Origin: Amphiura filiformis | Lineage: Eukaryota; Echinodermata; Ophiuroidea; Amphilepidida; Amphiuridae | Direction: 5' to 3' | Length of the DNA stretch: 64,000 bases | Assembly: GCF_039555335.1 (NCBI RefSeq) | Contig: NC_092646.1 | Coordinates: 23,042,893-23,106,892 of the forward strand | Shown here: positions 52,701-56,044 of the stretch, piece by piece | Position numbering within the stretch: the stretch's first letter is position 1 | Layout: the number at the start of each line of letters is the position of its first letter | Program-made: the position numbers and the translations under genes | Notes under the pieces: model-generated | Database searches by the model: none | Told to the model about the DNA's origin: nothing | What the model saw: only the letters and a program-made list of their open reading frames with translations

Positions 52701-54433
52701 TACTTTATATAGTTTAATCCATTCATTTGCACATAAAACTTACCATATTGACCAGGCAAATCTAACTTAAGGAATTAAAATGATACACAGGTTTTTCTCT
52801 CAAAATCACTTCCCATGGACTTGGGTGGGTTTTGTATTCATGTATTCAATTACTTACCTAAATTATTTAGGGGAAAGTAATTTAATGGAAGGGGAAGGAA
52901 TGAGCGATGATTATAAATGTTCACCACTGACCACTTTAACTTGTATGGCTCAAAATTCGAGCCGCTGTCCAGAGACAATGTACTACTATAGTTCCTTGTA
53001 GTGACTAGTACTAGGTTTGCCTTAAAAGTGGGGGCAGGGAAAATACCTGGGTGAAAGGCCTACTATATGATCAAAAAAAATGTTTTGTGATGTTCTTGAA
53101 AGGTGTTGTTGAACTTGAAACGGGAACCGCATCAGAAACATACCGGGACACATACATTTTTCTGAATCTTTTCGCATACGGGGATGCAGAAAAATACGGG
53201 AGTGTCGTAAGCTACCTTCGGTCGAAATCAGAGGTCGAAGGTCAAAGGTCAAATTTTAAACTTGGTCCGATTGGTCTGTAACTCGGTGGGTGGAATCCTT
53301 GATGCTAGGGGAATGCGGAGGTCACATTTGGTTGAAATCGGTAATGAATTGGGCTCAAAATCGGCGAAAATGTGGATCTTTGTTAAAAATCCTAAATCCA
53401 CAGTGCCACCCTGTGTGCACTGTCTGTTCATCTATAAATAGCTCTGATGCATTCTGTACATGTATATACTCGCTCTATACAGTGTTTATATTAACCCTTT
53501 AAGTAAGAAAGGGAGTAGTCAGTAAAATAAATACATGCATACATTAATTAAATTAATTAATGTCATCCAAGGTCAACGGTCATCCTGGGTCAAAGGTCAT
53601 ATGGGGTCAACGGGGTGAAACAGCCATCAAAGGTCATCAAACAGAGGTCAAAATTCATGTGGGTTCATGCTATGTAATTCATACCGGAGATCAAGGAAAA
53701 TACGGGGAGTGTCCTAAGCTACCTTCGGTCAAAATCGGAGGTCGAAGGTCAAAGGTCAAATTTTAAACTTGGTCCGATTGGGCTGTAATTCATACGGGAG
53801 ATCAAGGAAAATACAGGGAGTGACCTAAGATACCTTCGGTCGAAATCGGAGGTTGAAGGTCAAAGGTCAAATTTTAAACTTGATCCGATTGGGCTGTAAT
53901 TCATACGGGAGATCAAGGAAAATATGGGGAGTGTCCTACCCTACCTTCGGTCAAAATCGGAGGTCGAAGGTCAAAGGTCAAATTTTAAACTTGGTCCGAT
54001 TGGGCTGTAATTCATATGGGAGATCAAGGAAAATATGAGGAGTGTCCTACACTACCTTCGGTCGAAATCGGAGGTCGAAGGTCAAAGGTCAATTTTTAAA
54101 CTTGGTCCGATTAGGCTGTAATTTATACGAGAGATAAAGGAAAATATGGGGAGTGTCCTAAGCTACTTTCGGTCGAATGCGGGGATCACATTTGGTTGCG
54201 ATCGGTAAAGGATTGGGCTCAAAATCCGCGAAAATGTGAATTTTCAAAAGTCAGTGACCATGGTATAAACAATTGCACTTGCTGCCTGTGTTGCTGTTAT
54301 GCATATGGCCATACGGGTATACCTCTAGTACGGTAATTATAAATTGGCTTACCTGTGTCGTCATCATCACGCTTAGCAGTAGGACTACTTTTCCCTTCAC
54401 GGTTACCTGCTTGCTGCTTCGCATTTGATACAT
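16011..54433 (-). CDS. TNFR-superfamily-like receptor B, eleven-exon gene model
   Basis: This is the gene-level entry. Minus-strand exons are 54433-54353, 49389-49278, 33299-33232, 32265-32096, 30694-30598, 29521-29389, 25603-25454, 24621-24592, 20063-20013, 17559-17374 and 16033-16011. All junctions are in phase, giving about 366 residues. The predicted order is signal peptide (1 to about 27), acidic segment, cysteine-rich TNFR repeats (about 82-247), Pro/Ser/Thr stalk, TM helix (about 316-338) and a basic tail of under 30 residues with no death domain. The pattern CSQCPGN...KECS...DSVCGC...GYF is characteristic of TNFRSF cysteine-rich domains. The function, binding a TNF-family ligand, is inferred from the family. 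The tail suggests a decoy-like or adaptor-dependent receptor. The six exons from 33.3 to 25.4 kb and the first two are the firmest; the stalk exons and the last exon are tentative. Confidence 0.75.
16108..16404. mobile_element. MITE with poly-G end, inverse copy of 34003-34386
   Basis: It reads GGGGGTACTCAAGTTTGG at the left and 'cgtccccgtatggtcatttg' at the right. The same sequence appears reverse-complemented at 34003-34386. The interior has 'accattgatataccaa'-type repeats. An A-rich tract follows (16420-16470). Confidence 0.7.
17374..17559 (-). CDS. receptor B, transmembrane exon
   Basis: The exon encodes [14 protein letters not shown], a hydrophobic helix ([20 protein letters not shown]), then a basic stop-transfer run ([15 protein letters not shown]) and YNN before donor G|GTAGGT at 17373. 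There are two possible acceptors: CCTTCAG with the exon starting at 17566, and a tandem AG seven bases inside, starting at 17559. Only the inner one keeps frame with the 20013 exon; the outer would need an unseen exon ending in phase 0. The unspliced reading continues into a repeat (GGGGCCCTGGGCCC) and is not coding. Confidence 0.75.
17949..19852. mobile_element. TA-flanked MITE (TIR CCGTATTCGTTCCAATAAGC), split by a hAT-like insert
   Basis: The left end CCGTATTCGTTCCAATAAGC is inverted at the right end (GCACTTATTGGAATGAATAC). TA dinucleotides at 17947-17948 and 19853-19854 flank it. Removing the insert at 18166-19710 leaves a short element with 'taagcgccc' repeats at both ends. It lies in the intron between the 20-kb stalk exon and the TM exon of receptor B. 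Confidence 0.8.
18166..19710. mobile_element. non-autonomous hAT-like transposon
   Basis: The TIR CAGGGGCGGACTGG is inverted at the right end (CCAGTCCGCCCCTG). The 8-bp CGTCTCAG is duplicated directly outside (18158-18165 and 19711-19718). An 8-bp duplication with a CAGGGG-type TIR is the hAT pattern. No transposase ORF remains. The interior has a purine-rich tract (18245-18365), 'gcctaagacataggcccta' repeats (18380-18470) and a further repeat at about 18830-19145 ending 'ctatacgccactg'. Confidence 0.85.
20013..20063 (-). CDS. receptor B, stalk exon 2
   Basis: Acceptor TATTGTTGTTAG and donor AAA|GTAAGTAC bracket 51 bases that are open only in the required frame (phase 1 in, phase 1 out). It encodes [16 protein letters not shown], a hydrophilic Thr/Asn/His stretch that suits an extracellular stalk. 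The other two frames are closed. Short length keeps this tentative, but splice sites, frame and phase all agree with the flanking exons. Confidence 0.6.
21170..21366. mobile_element. foldback element
   Basis: 'gagaataagggtattgttttt' and 'tgcatctatcgtctcatata' are inverted around a GAGGCGAAGCCGAG centre. This is the palindromic end of a MITE within the intron. The surrounding intron (19856-24591) holds no supported exon other than the stalk exon at 20013-20063. Confidence 0.75.
22489..22635. repeat. 86-bp tandem duplication
   Basis: GTGAATTCCCACTGAGGAAA and the following 'gtggtttaggccctatagga' occur at 22489 and again at 22575, nearly identical. The ORF across it is not supported as coding. 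Confidence 0.85.
24592..24621 (-). CDS. receptor B, stalk exon 1 (candidate)
   Basis: Thirty bases between a CTTGTTCCAG acceptor and a GAAG|GTATAT donor encode [10 protein letters not shown] in the required phase (1 in, 1 out). A stronger donor, TTG|GTAAGT, lies 15 bases further (exon end 24577). Using it keeps phase but brings TGA at 24586-24584 into frame, truncating the protein before the TM helix. The polypyrimidine tract is poor, so the exon is a candidate only. Confidence 0.4.
25454..25603 (-). CDS. receptor B, TNFR cysteine-rich exon 4
   Basis: Acceptor CGTTATTTTAG and donor G|GTAAGATT, phase 1 in and out. It encodes [15 protein letters not shown], then [13 protein letters not shown] and a linker [18 protein letters not shown]. 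The CxxCxxGY core with a later cysteine is the first half of a TNFR-type module. The Pro/Thr-rich end marks passage into the stalk. It joins seamlessly to the 29389 exon to give [10 protein letters not shown]. Confidence 0.85.
25657..25830. mobile_element. MITE fragment (TIR GGGGCTGTGCAATAATTATG)
   Basis: It begins AGGGGCTGTGCAATAATTAT, as at 42280 and, less perfectly, 41427 and 61664. It shares 'gcaagcaatttttggcacaca' with 42400. The right terminus is missing. A neighbouring phrase 'gatctggtccatgggggcca' (25826) recurs at 30515. Confidence 0.65.
25997..26454. mobile_element. foldback element with about 100-bp arms
   Basis: 'aatctaccaaaaaaaagcgttg' at the left is inverted as 'caacgctttttggtagatt' at the right. 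The identity extends through 'ccccacctcggctcac'. The central 250 bp are AT-rich and contain no transposase. Confidence 0.85.
26590..27840. repeat. complex higher-order tandem repeat (about 0.5-kb unit)
   Basis: Phrases 'ggttctttgtagccct', 'gttggatatcc', 'tattgagcggcggttgt' and 'ccctctatcgagggcta' recur many times. A block containing 'tacatcccgaggatgctttt' is repeated at about 27247 and 27758, a spacing near 511 bp. The ORF at 27183 is a by-product. 27841-28090 continues with degenerate 'gataatttatcttgccatgttgact' units. Confidence 0.8.
28653..28720 (-). other. tRNA-like sequence (tRNA pseudogene or SINE head)
   Basis: On the minus strand it starts GGTCCGTGGCCTAATGGTTA and has a CTCCAGA loop (CCA, Trp-like) and a B-box GAGTTCGAAACC. 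Only four of seven acceptor pairs form, and the anticodon stem is broken. It is probably a decayed tRNA or the head of a SINE rather than an active tRNA. Confidence 0.5.
29389..29521 (-). CDS. receptor B, TNFR cysteine-rich exon 3
   Basis: Acceptor TTCTTTTTTAG and donor G|GTAGGTGC, phase 0 in, phase 1 out. It encodes [20 protein letters not shown], then [24 protein letters not shown]. The EC...D-x-VCxC...GYF pattern is the canonical end and start of consecutive TNFR modules. N-X-T/S sites are present. Phase and sense both join to the 30598 exon (GNMVL-IKECS). Confidence 0.92.
30280..30450. repeat. degenerate tandem repeat in intron
   Basis: Successive 'ttgcaaaatcgccaaca' and 'gtaaaatcgcc' units at roughly 18-36 bp spacing. 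The ORF here ([18 protein letters not shown]...) is a product of the repetition. Confidence 0.7.
30598..30694 (-). CDS. receptor B, TNFR cysteine-rich exon 2
   Basis: Acceptor GTAACAACAG and donor TTA|GTGAGT, phase 2 in and 0 out, exactly as needed by both neighbours. It encodes [20 protein letters not shown], then [12 protein letters not shown]. The CxxCPGxxVL motif followed by KECS in the next exon is a strong TNFR cysteine-rich-domain signature. An NCS glycosylation site is present. A longer ORF in another frame overlaps but lacks the cysteine pattern. Confidence 0.9.
30892..31242. mobile_element. TTAA-flanked foldback MITE
   Basis: TTAA (30888-30891 and 31243-31246) borders GGGGTACTACACC and its inverse GGTGTAGTACCCCC. 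The arms extend over 100 bp ('ttgcattttctcaaaattat' inverted near 31190). It is piggyBac-like by target preference. The plus-strand ORF inside is spurious. Confidence 0.85.
31258..31802. mobile_element. foldback MITE carrying eight GGGAATTCCC palindromes
   Basis: The ends GGGCTATTCCAGAAATTAA and TTAATTTCTGGAATAGCCC are inverted, followed by 'cctaaagaagacatg' and its inverse. Exact GGGAATTCCC starts at 31331, 31406, 31458, 31493, 31555, 31630, 31663 and 31714. It lies in intron 4 of receptor B, between exons 30598-30694 and 32096-32265. Confidence 0.85.
32096..32265 (-). CDS. receptor B, TNFR cysteine-rich exon 1
   Basis: Acceptor GGCCTGGCAG precedes GAA at 32265 and donor TC|GTAAGT follows 32096 (phase 0 in, 2 out). 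It encodes [13 protein letters not shown], then [13 protein letters not shown] and [13 protein letters not shown]. Two CxxC pairs and a closely spaced CTC/CVC pattern fit TNFR modules with some rearrangement of spacing. The ORF starting MMLVAQ is the wrong frame. Confidence 0.88.
32395..32545. repeat. palindromic CACTCTTTTAGAGTG cluster
   Basis: Many interleaved 'cactct' and 'agagtg' units form overlapping hairpins ('agagtgaaattcactct', 'aatcactcaaaaagggtgatt'). It is intronic, with no gene. Confidence 0.75.
32716..33051 (-). pseudogene. 3' end of a CR1/L2-type LINE
   Basis: The minus-strand reading [20 protein letters not shown], then [14 protein letters not shown], is the classic C-terminus of these ORF2 proteins. 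It is followed by a 3' UTR with GCGCTATATAAGTGCTGG and an (ATT)n tail (32716-32741 on plus). Everything upstream is missing, as expected of 5' truncation at insertion. It has the same orientation as receptor B, in its intron 3. Confidence 0.85.
33232..33299 (-). CDS. receptor B, exon 3 (entry to cysteine-rich region)
   Basis: Acceptor TCTAGATGCAG and donor ACAG|GTAAAAG bracket 68 bases (phase 1 in, 0 out). It encodes [20 protein letters not shown] plus IQ. It contributes the first cysteine before EPCIHC in the next exon. The phases match both the GCCAGGG|GTAAGC donor at 49278 and the 32265 acceptor. Confidence 0.75.
33437..33751. mobile_element. MITE (TIR ACCCCGGGGGGGCACTCA)
   Basis: The left end ACCCCGGGGGGGCACTCAA is inverted at the right ('gagtgcccccccggggtt'). 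The interior is made of 'gagcttaaagaactg'-type units. It is related to but distinct from the 34003 element. Confidence 0.8.
34003..34386. mobile_element. MITE, inverse copy of 16108 element
   Basis: 'cagtacaaatgaccatacgg' at the left and 'aaaccaaacttgagtacccc' at the right mirror the ends at 16108-16404. 'ggtatatcaatgggtcc' units fill the interior. Confidence 0.75.
34890..35192. mobile_element. foldback element with about 90-bp arms
   Basis: 'gttacttgcctcatttcatt' at the left is matched by 'aatgaaatgaggcaagtaac' at the right. The inversion runs through 'ctgagaaatttagtgaagtt'. The unique centre is about 110 bp. Confidence 0.85.
35220..35715. repeat. internal-repeat element of CCAACAGTTTG units
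   Basis: 'gcccaacagttt', 'aactgttggtca' and 'aaatatttt' recur about a dozen times with both polarities. The design is similar to the 10706 element but with another motif. 35716-36439 has no supported gene. Confidence 0.65.
36440..36650. repeat. interspersed repeat ('gatgtgcccccctcagaagt')
   Basis: The string GGTCATCGCGTC, 'gggtgtctgagggg' and 'gaagccatttggtggacca' is repeated at 38540-38670, and parts occur near 4800-4920 and 6440-6490. The ORFs reading across it are not conserved in frame. Confidence 0.65.
37697..37900. mobile_element. MITE (TIR ACTGTATAAGTGGTAATTTT)
   Basis: ACTGTATAAGTGGTAATTTT at the left is exactly inverted at the right (AAAATTACCACTTATACAGT). Both ends are flanked by T/TA. 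The interior has further TTTTCGCGA motifs. It is about 200 bp with no ORF. Confidence 0.9.
38049..38410. repeat. minisatellite, 13 units of about 27 bp
   Basis: CTTCCCCCACTACATGAGC plus a run of A (6-9) is repeated 13 times, with length differences in the A and C runs. A last degenerate unit follows at 38397. The minus-strand open frame (FFAHVVGEV repeats) shifts with homopolymer length and is not a gene. There is no spacer diversity, so it is not CRISPR. Confidence 0.95.
39715..40330. repeat. 111-bp-type tandem repeat with DR1 motifs, array 1
   Basis: Five units contain ACCTTCGGTCG...GAAGGTCAAAGGTCAAATTT and GGTCCGATTGGGCTG. Exact AGGTCAAAGGTCA starts at 39819, 39930, 40034, 40138 and 40266. 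Two more follow at 40756 and 40773. The ORFs 39547-40080 derive from the repeats. It lies in intron 2 of receptor B. Confidence 0.9.
41096..41290. repeat. repeat, inverse copy of 49000-49232
   Basis: 'gggccattccagataaa' and 'catgactgaacacatcccac' reappear reverse-complemented at 49232-49090, together with 'tgaaactttgacct'. The two copies face each other about 8 kb apart and enclose the LINE. Confidence 0.75.
41427..41635. mobile_element. MITE (TIR GGGGCCGTGCAATATAATTATG)
   Basis: The right end GCTCATAATTATTGCACAGC is the inverse of the left. It is the same family as 42280-42687 and 25657-25830. The short ORFs are incidental. Confidence 0.75.
41706..41928. mobile_element. MITE (GGACTGTC family), copy 2
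   Basis: It matches 14698-14898 through 'caggagagcattaaata', 'ctcttctggagcctt' and 'tcctcaaaaggcagtcc'. It differs by a small insertion. Confidence 0.8.
42280..42687. mobile_element. MITE (TIR AGGGGCTGTGCAATAATTAT), full copy
   Basis: The left AGGGGCTGTGCAATAATTAT is inverted at the right (ATAATTATTGCACAGCCCCT). The interior repeats 'gagaggggggggcaagcgat' in two blocks (42380 and 42600). It is the best-preserved member of this family in the window. Confidence 0.85.
42930..43919 (+). CDS. LINE ORF1 protein (coiled coil + RRM-like)
   Basis: 329 codons, intact. Residues about 20-145 are a heptad-rich coiled coil with repeated [18 protein letters not shown] and [13 protein letters not shown] units. 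Residues about 145-240 contain [30 protein letters not shown] and [16 protein letters not shown], the L1-ORF1-like (Transposase_22) RNA-binding fold. The C-terminal part (IQEHLT..., [12 protein letters not shown]) matches the family's CTD. Its role is nucleic-acid chaperoning in the retrotransposon RNP. The start ATG at 42930 is the first in frame before the coiled coil. The intact frame contrasts with the broken ORF2. Confidence 0.9.
   Translation: MANELKDLINNEEFKTFMKVTLSEVMKESLDHHTTRIEEMEARHCKRIEEMNEKHTEHVKQMEKKYKEMEASQMSRAQHVDNKIQKMEEQYTRRIEQLEGEIHEFSCNNTRMESVSSNQQEQLDDLLLDIENKSMALENQMQYSRRNCLLVTGIPEHKGEKSEDTDEVIKTFASDYLGVNIEDVDIDRTHRLGKPQAGKNRPIIVKFTRYNARLAVMKERRKLKGKKMGIQEHLTSFTQHMLNMANQLSQKAPWVKKVWTWDGRVTCLVQTNIEVPEKKVTVTCQDDLDRIWRKGAEMVKSGTLKKQWKSRIGDASYNRPARESREKTD
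43920..44675. other. LINE inter-ORF region
   Basis: About 755 bp of AT-rich sequence without coding potential separate ORF1 from ORF2. A short direct duplication 'aatattatatcgatactcaa' lies at about 44404-44443. Such a long spacer is unusual for LINEs and could hide a decayed segment. Confidence 0.5.
44676..47947 (+). pseudogene. LINE ORF2: PHD finger, endonuclease, reverse transcriptase
   Basis: Starting at ATG 44676, CIVC...CKIC...HKKC...CNKC gives a PHD-type zinc finger, interrupted by an in-frame TAA at 44805. The APE endonuclease follows ([20 protein letters not shown]; then [11 protein letters not shown] and VSDHL in another frame from about 45330). The RT is at 46341-47591, with [54 protein letters not shown] and FLGVTID. 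The C-terminal region ([10 protein letters not shown]...) is at 47483-47947 in a further frame. One stop and at least three frameshifts make it inactive. The family reaction is target-primed reverse transcription. Confidence 0.9.
48375..48999. other. intronic sequence without a supported gene
   Basis: It contains a poly-G stretch (48790) and a TTAGGATTAGG-like run (48865-48895). ORFs here have no domain or splice support. Confidence 0.4.
49000..49232. repeat. repeat, inverse copy of 41096-41290
   Basis: It ends ATCTGGAATGGCCCA, the inverse of the 41096 start, and shares 'gtgggatgtgttcagtcatg'. The end lies about 45 bp downstream (in gene sense) of receptor B exon 2. Confidence 0.75.
49278..49389 (-). 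CDS. receptor B, exon 2 (acidic N-terminal segment)
   Basis: Acceptor CAACTCTTTTAG precedes 49389 and donor G|GTAAGC follows 49278 (phase 0 in, 1 out). It encodes [20 protein letters not shown], then [17 protein letters not shown]. It continues the signal peptide of exon 1 into a hydrophilic Asp-rich N-terminus. Reading through the donor would add [13 protein letters not shown] before a second GT, an alternative that breaks phase with the next exon. It has no cysteines, so it precedes the TNFR modules. Confidence 0.7.
50810..51130. repeat. purine-rich repeat
   Basis: 'agtggcgaagctagaggtgg' leads into about 240 bp of nearly pure A/G (GGAAAGGGGAAACGAAAAAAG...). The same type of tract lies at 5600-5690, 18245-18365 and 51960-52270. 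It looks like a family-specific simple-sequence core. ORFs on either strand are low-complexity artefacts. Confidence 0.75.
51130..51410 (+). mobile_element. SINE/LINE 3' tail
   Basis: 'cagcgccttgaggtgtacgc', 'ggtgctataaaaatgcgg' and a (GTT)n end form the conserved 3' tail shared by many LINE/SINE pairs. There is no recognisable tRNA head, so it is a 5'-truncated copy. Confidence 0.5.
51960..52270. repeat. purine-rich repeat, second block
   Basis: 'gaggggaaggaatgagagaaag' and 'aattgaagaatatgaagaa' recur, and a piece reappears at 52870-52905. No gene is seen. 52271-52627 shows only degenerate 'gtatgaaagaac' repeats. Confidence 0.65.
52628..52833. mobile_element. short TIR element
   Basis: AAAACCACCCAAGTCCA at the left is inverted at the right (TGGACTTGGGTGGGTTTT). 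It is about 200 bp with an AT-rich centre. Confidence 0.6.
53155..54235. repeat. 111-bp tandem repeat with DR1 motifs, array 2
   Basis: It is the same unit as 39715-40330. Exact AGGTCAAAGGTCA starts at 53239, 53746, 53857, 53968 and 54079, and the last four are spaced exactly 111 bp. The flanking text (CGGTGGGTGGAATCC, 'gaggtcacatttggttg') is also shared with array 1, so both are copies of one larger repeat. It occupies intron 1 of receptor B, ending about 120 bp from exon 1. Confidence 0.9.
54353..54433 (-). CDS. receptor B, exon 1 (signal peptide)
   Basis: The minus-strand ATG at 54433 opens 27 codons ending ACACAG|GTAAGCC (phase 0). It reads [20 protein letters not shown] then SVMMTTQ, a basic n-region plus hydrophobic core typical of a signal peptide. 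A second ATG at codon 4 is an alternative start. The next exon begins in phase 0 with VIQVISSDD, where cleavage could occur. The distance to the divergent plus-strand first exon is 679 bp. Confidence 0.7.
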
Positions 54434-55112
54434 TTTATCTTTAGGGTTAGGCCTTTGACGAGAATCATGACAGTAATCCCGTTACAGTATTATCCTGGTA
54501 TGGACCACGTGAAGTAGTAGTAGGCCTATAGGCCTATAAATCATAATGGAGATGAAGATGTGAACTAAACTACGAAGTTCCGCTGCTGCTGGCGGTTCAT
54601 TTTCCCCATTGAACTGTATGAAACTAGAATCAGAACCAGACTACTTTTAGTTTTACACAAGATCGGATCGGAATGAACGACATCCGACACCGCTAAATTT
54701 CGTGGTTGCGGTTTTGGGTTTGCTGACTTTTTGACGCATTTACTACTTTTAAATCACGTGAACGATCATAGTCCAATCACAGTGAATATGCAGAATAGCC
54801 CGCCATATCTGGCGGTGCAGGAGCCAATGAGAAGCGTCGAGAAAATCCACCTGCTACCTGTTATCTGTCACGGCTATATTTAGATTTGGGAAATTCCAGT
54901 GAGGCCGACGTGTATTGTCAACGGCCGTCTGTGCACAGAATCCATTTCTCTGCCGCAGCTCTACCTACCTGTCGCGTGGTGTCAAGGATAATTTTGCTGT
55001 AGTTGTATATAAACCCAGGATATACATGTAATAAGCTTACATGTAATAGCTAGCAATACGGATTAACGCCGCTGCTGTATAAACATAACATGATCTGCTG
55101 TCATATACGAAT
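54434..55112. promoter_or_regulatory. putative bidirectional promoter
   Basis: It lies between two divergent first exons and is richer in CpG than its flanks. It contains CACGTG E-boxes (54506-54511, 54755-54760), CCAAT boxes (54773-54777, 54824-54828) and TATATAAA at 55006-55013. The last is placed about 100 bp before the plus-strand ATG, suiting a TATA box for that gene. No TATA is seen for the minus-strand gene. Transcription starts are inferred. Confidence 0.5.
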
Positions 55113-55193
55113 ATGTCTACATCATTTTCTTCTTCCCAAAGGAAAGACGAGTTGACATTCCGCCTACATGTATTTATTTTGGTATTATTAGTG
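55113..55193 (+). CDS. putative first exon of a third (divergent) receptor gene
   Basis: ATG at 55113 opens 27 codons ending TTAGTG|GTAAGTAAC, phase 0. The peptide MSTSFSSSQRKDELTFRLHV then FILVLLV ends in a hydrophobic core like a signal peptide. Length and splice phase equal exon 1 of receptor B, suggesting a paralogous head-to-head gene. Later exons were not found in the window and are presumably beyond 64000 or hidden in repeats. An upstream ATG at 55091 is in another frame. Confidence 0.5.
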
Positions 55194-55680
55194 GTAAGTA
55201 ACTATTAAATAAACTTGAAATTTAAAAGTCTCAACTTTTCTGGTATCATTAGCCTACAGCTGTATACGTTGACTCTCTATACATAATGCCCTATTCCTGT
55301 AACCCCCCCCCCTTAGTTTTCTCAATGCCAAAAACCCATTCCTCTTCATCCACAAATCGACGCCACTGATTACACAGTATAGAAACATACTCGTATTATT
55401 AGTCATGTTAGTGAACGCGAAAGTACATTGAGCGCTGAATCCTCGACTGGTCCAATCTGTTTCAGATCTCACTTCCAAATATTCGTTCAACGAAGCCCGG
55501 TGATTCTGATGTCAATTACGAAAGCCCCGCCCCAGTTTCAATTCAAATATGGTAGCACAAAGCTATGCTTCTGCTTCTGCTTTGATACTCCTCAACGCTA
55601 CATTTGTAACCAGGCGAGGAGAACTCTGGAACCTAGAGTTAATGATTGTATTTTTGAAGTACAGTCAACAGTACCGGGAT
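55194..55680 (+). other. probable intron 1 start of the divergent gene
   Basis: A C-rich fragment (55305-55315) followed by 'gccaaaaacccattcctctt' looks like repeat debris. The ORFs at 55428 and 55598 have no domain and no splice support. Confidence 0.35.
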
Positions 55681-55776
55681 GATCCCCTGCTCTTTTCGAA
55701 TAGCCTGTGACGTTCTTTAACGTGCACACTACATTAATGTGAGAAAATATGCATGTACACGGGACCGACAGCTTAA
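55681..55776 (-). mobile_element. tRNA-derived SINE, distal part (split)
   Basis: Sequence with 'cgttctttaacgtgcacac' and 'tacacgggaccgacagctt' ends at TTAA 55773-55776. It appears to continue at TTAA 60016-60019, because the two halves read as one repeat once 55777-60015 is removed. Confidence 0.5.
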
Positions 55777-56044
55777 GGTTGGTCTGAACCCTGGAAATAT
55801 GGAAACTTTCGGGCCTCATAACTTCTAAATTGTTGGTCCAAAGCATATAAAAGTATTATATTTAGAATGGCAAAGATTTGATAAGTTCATCTGTGAGGTC
55901 AAATTTGGGCCAAAATGGCACTTTTGGCCCCAAATCCCAAAAATAACGGTTTTTGGCCCACTTCTTTTTTGTGCATCGTAACAAAAAAATTCTTGGGCCA
56001 AAATTTTTTTTTTATTAATTTTTAAAAACTAGATCAAAATATCT

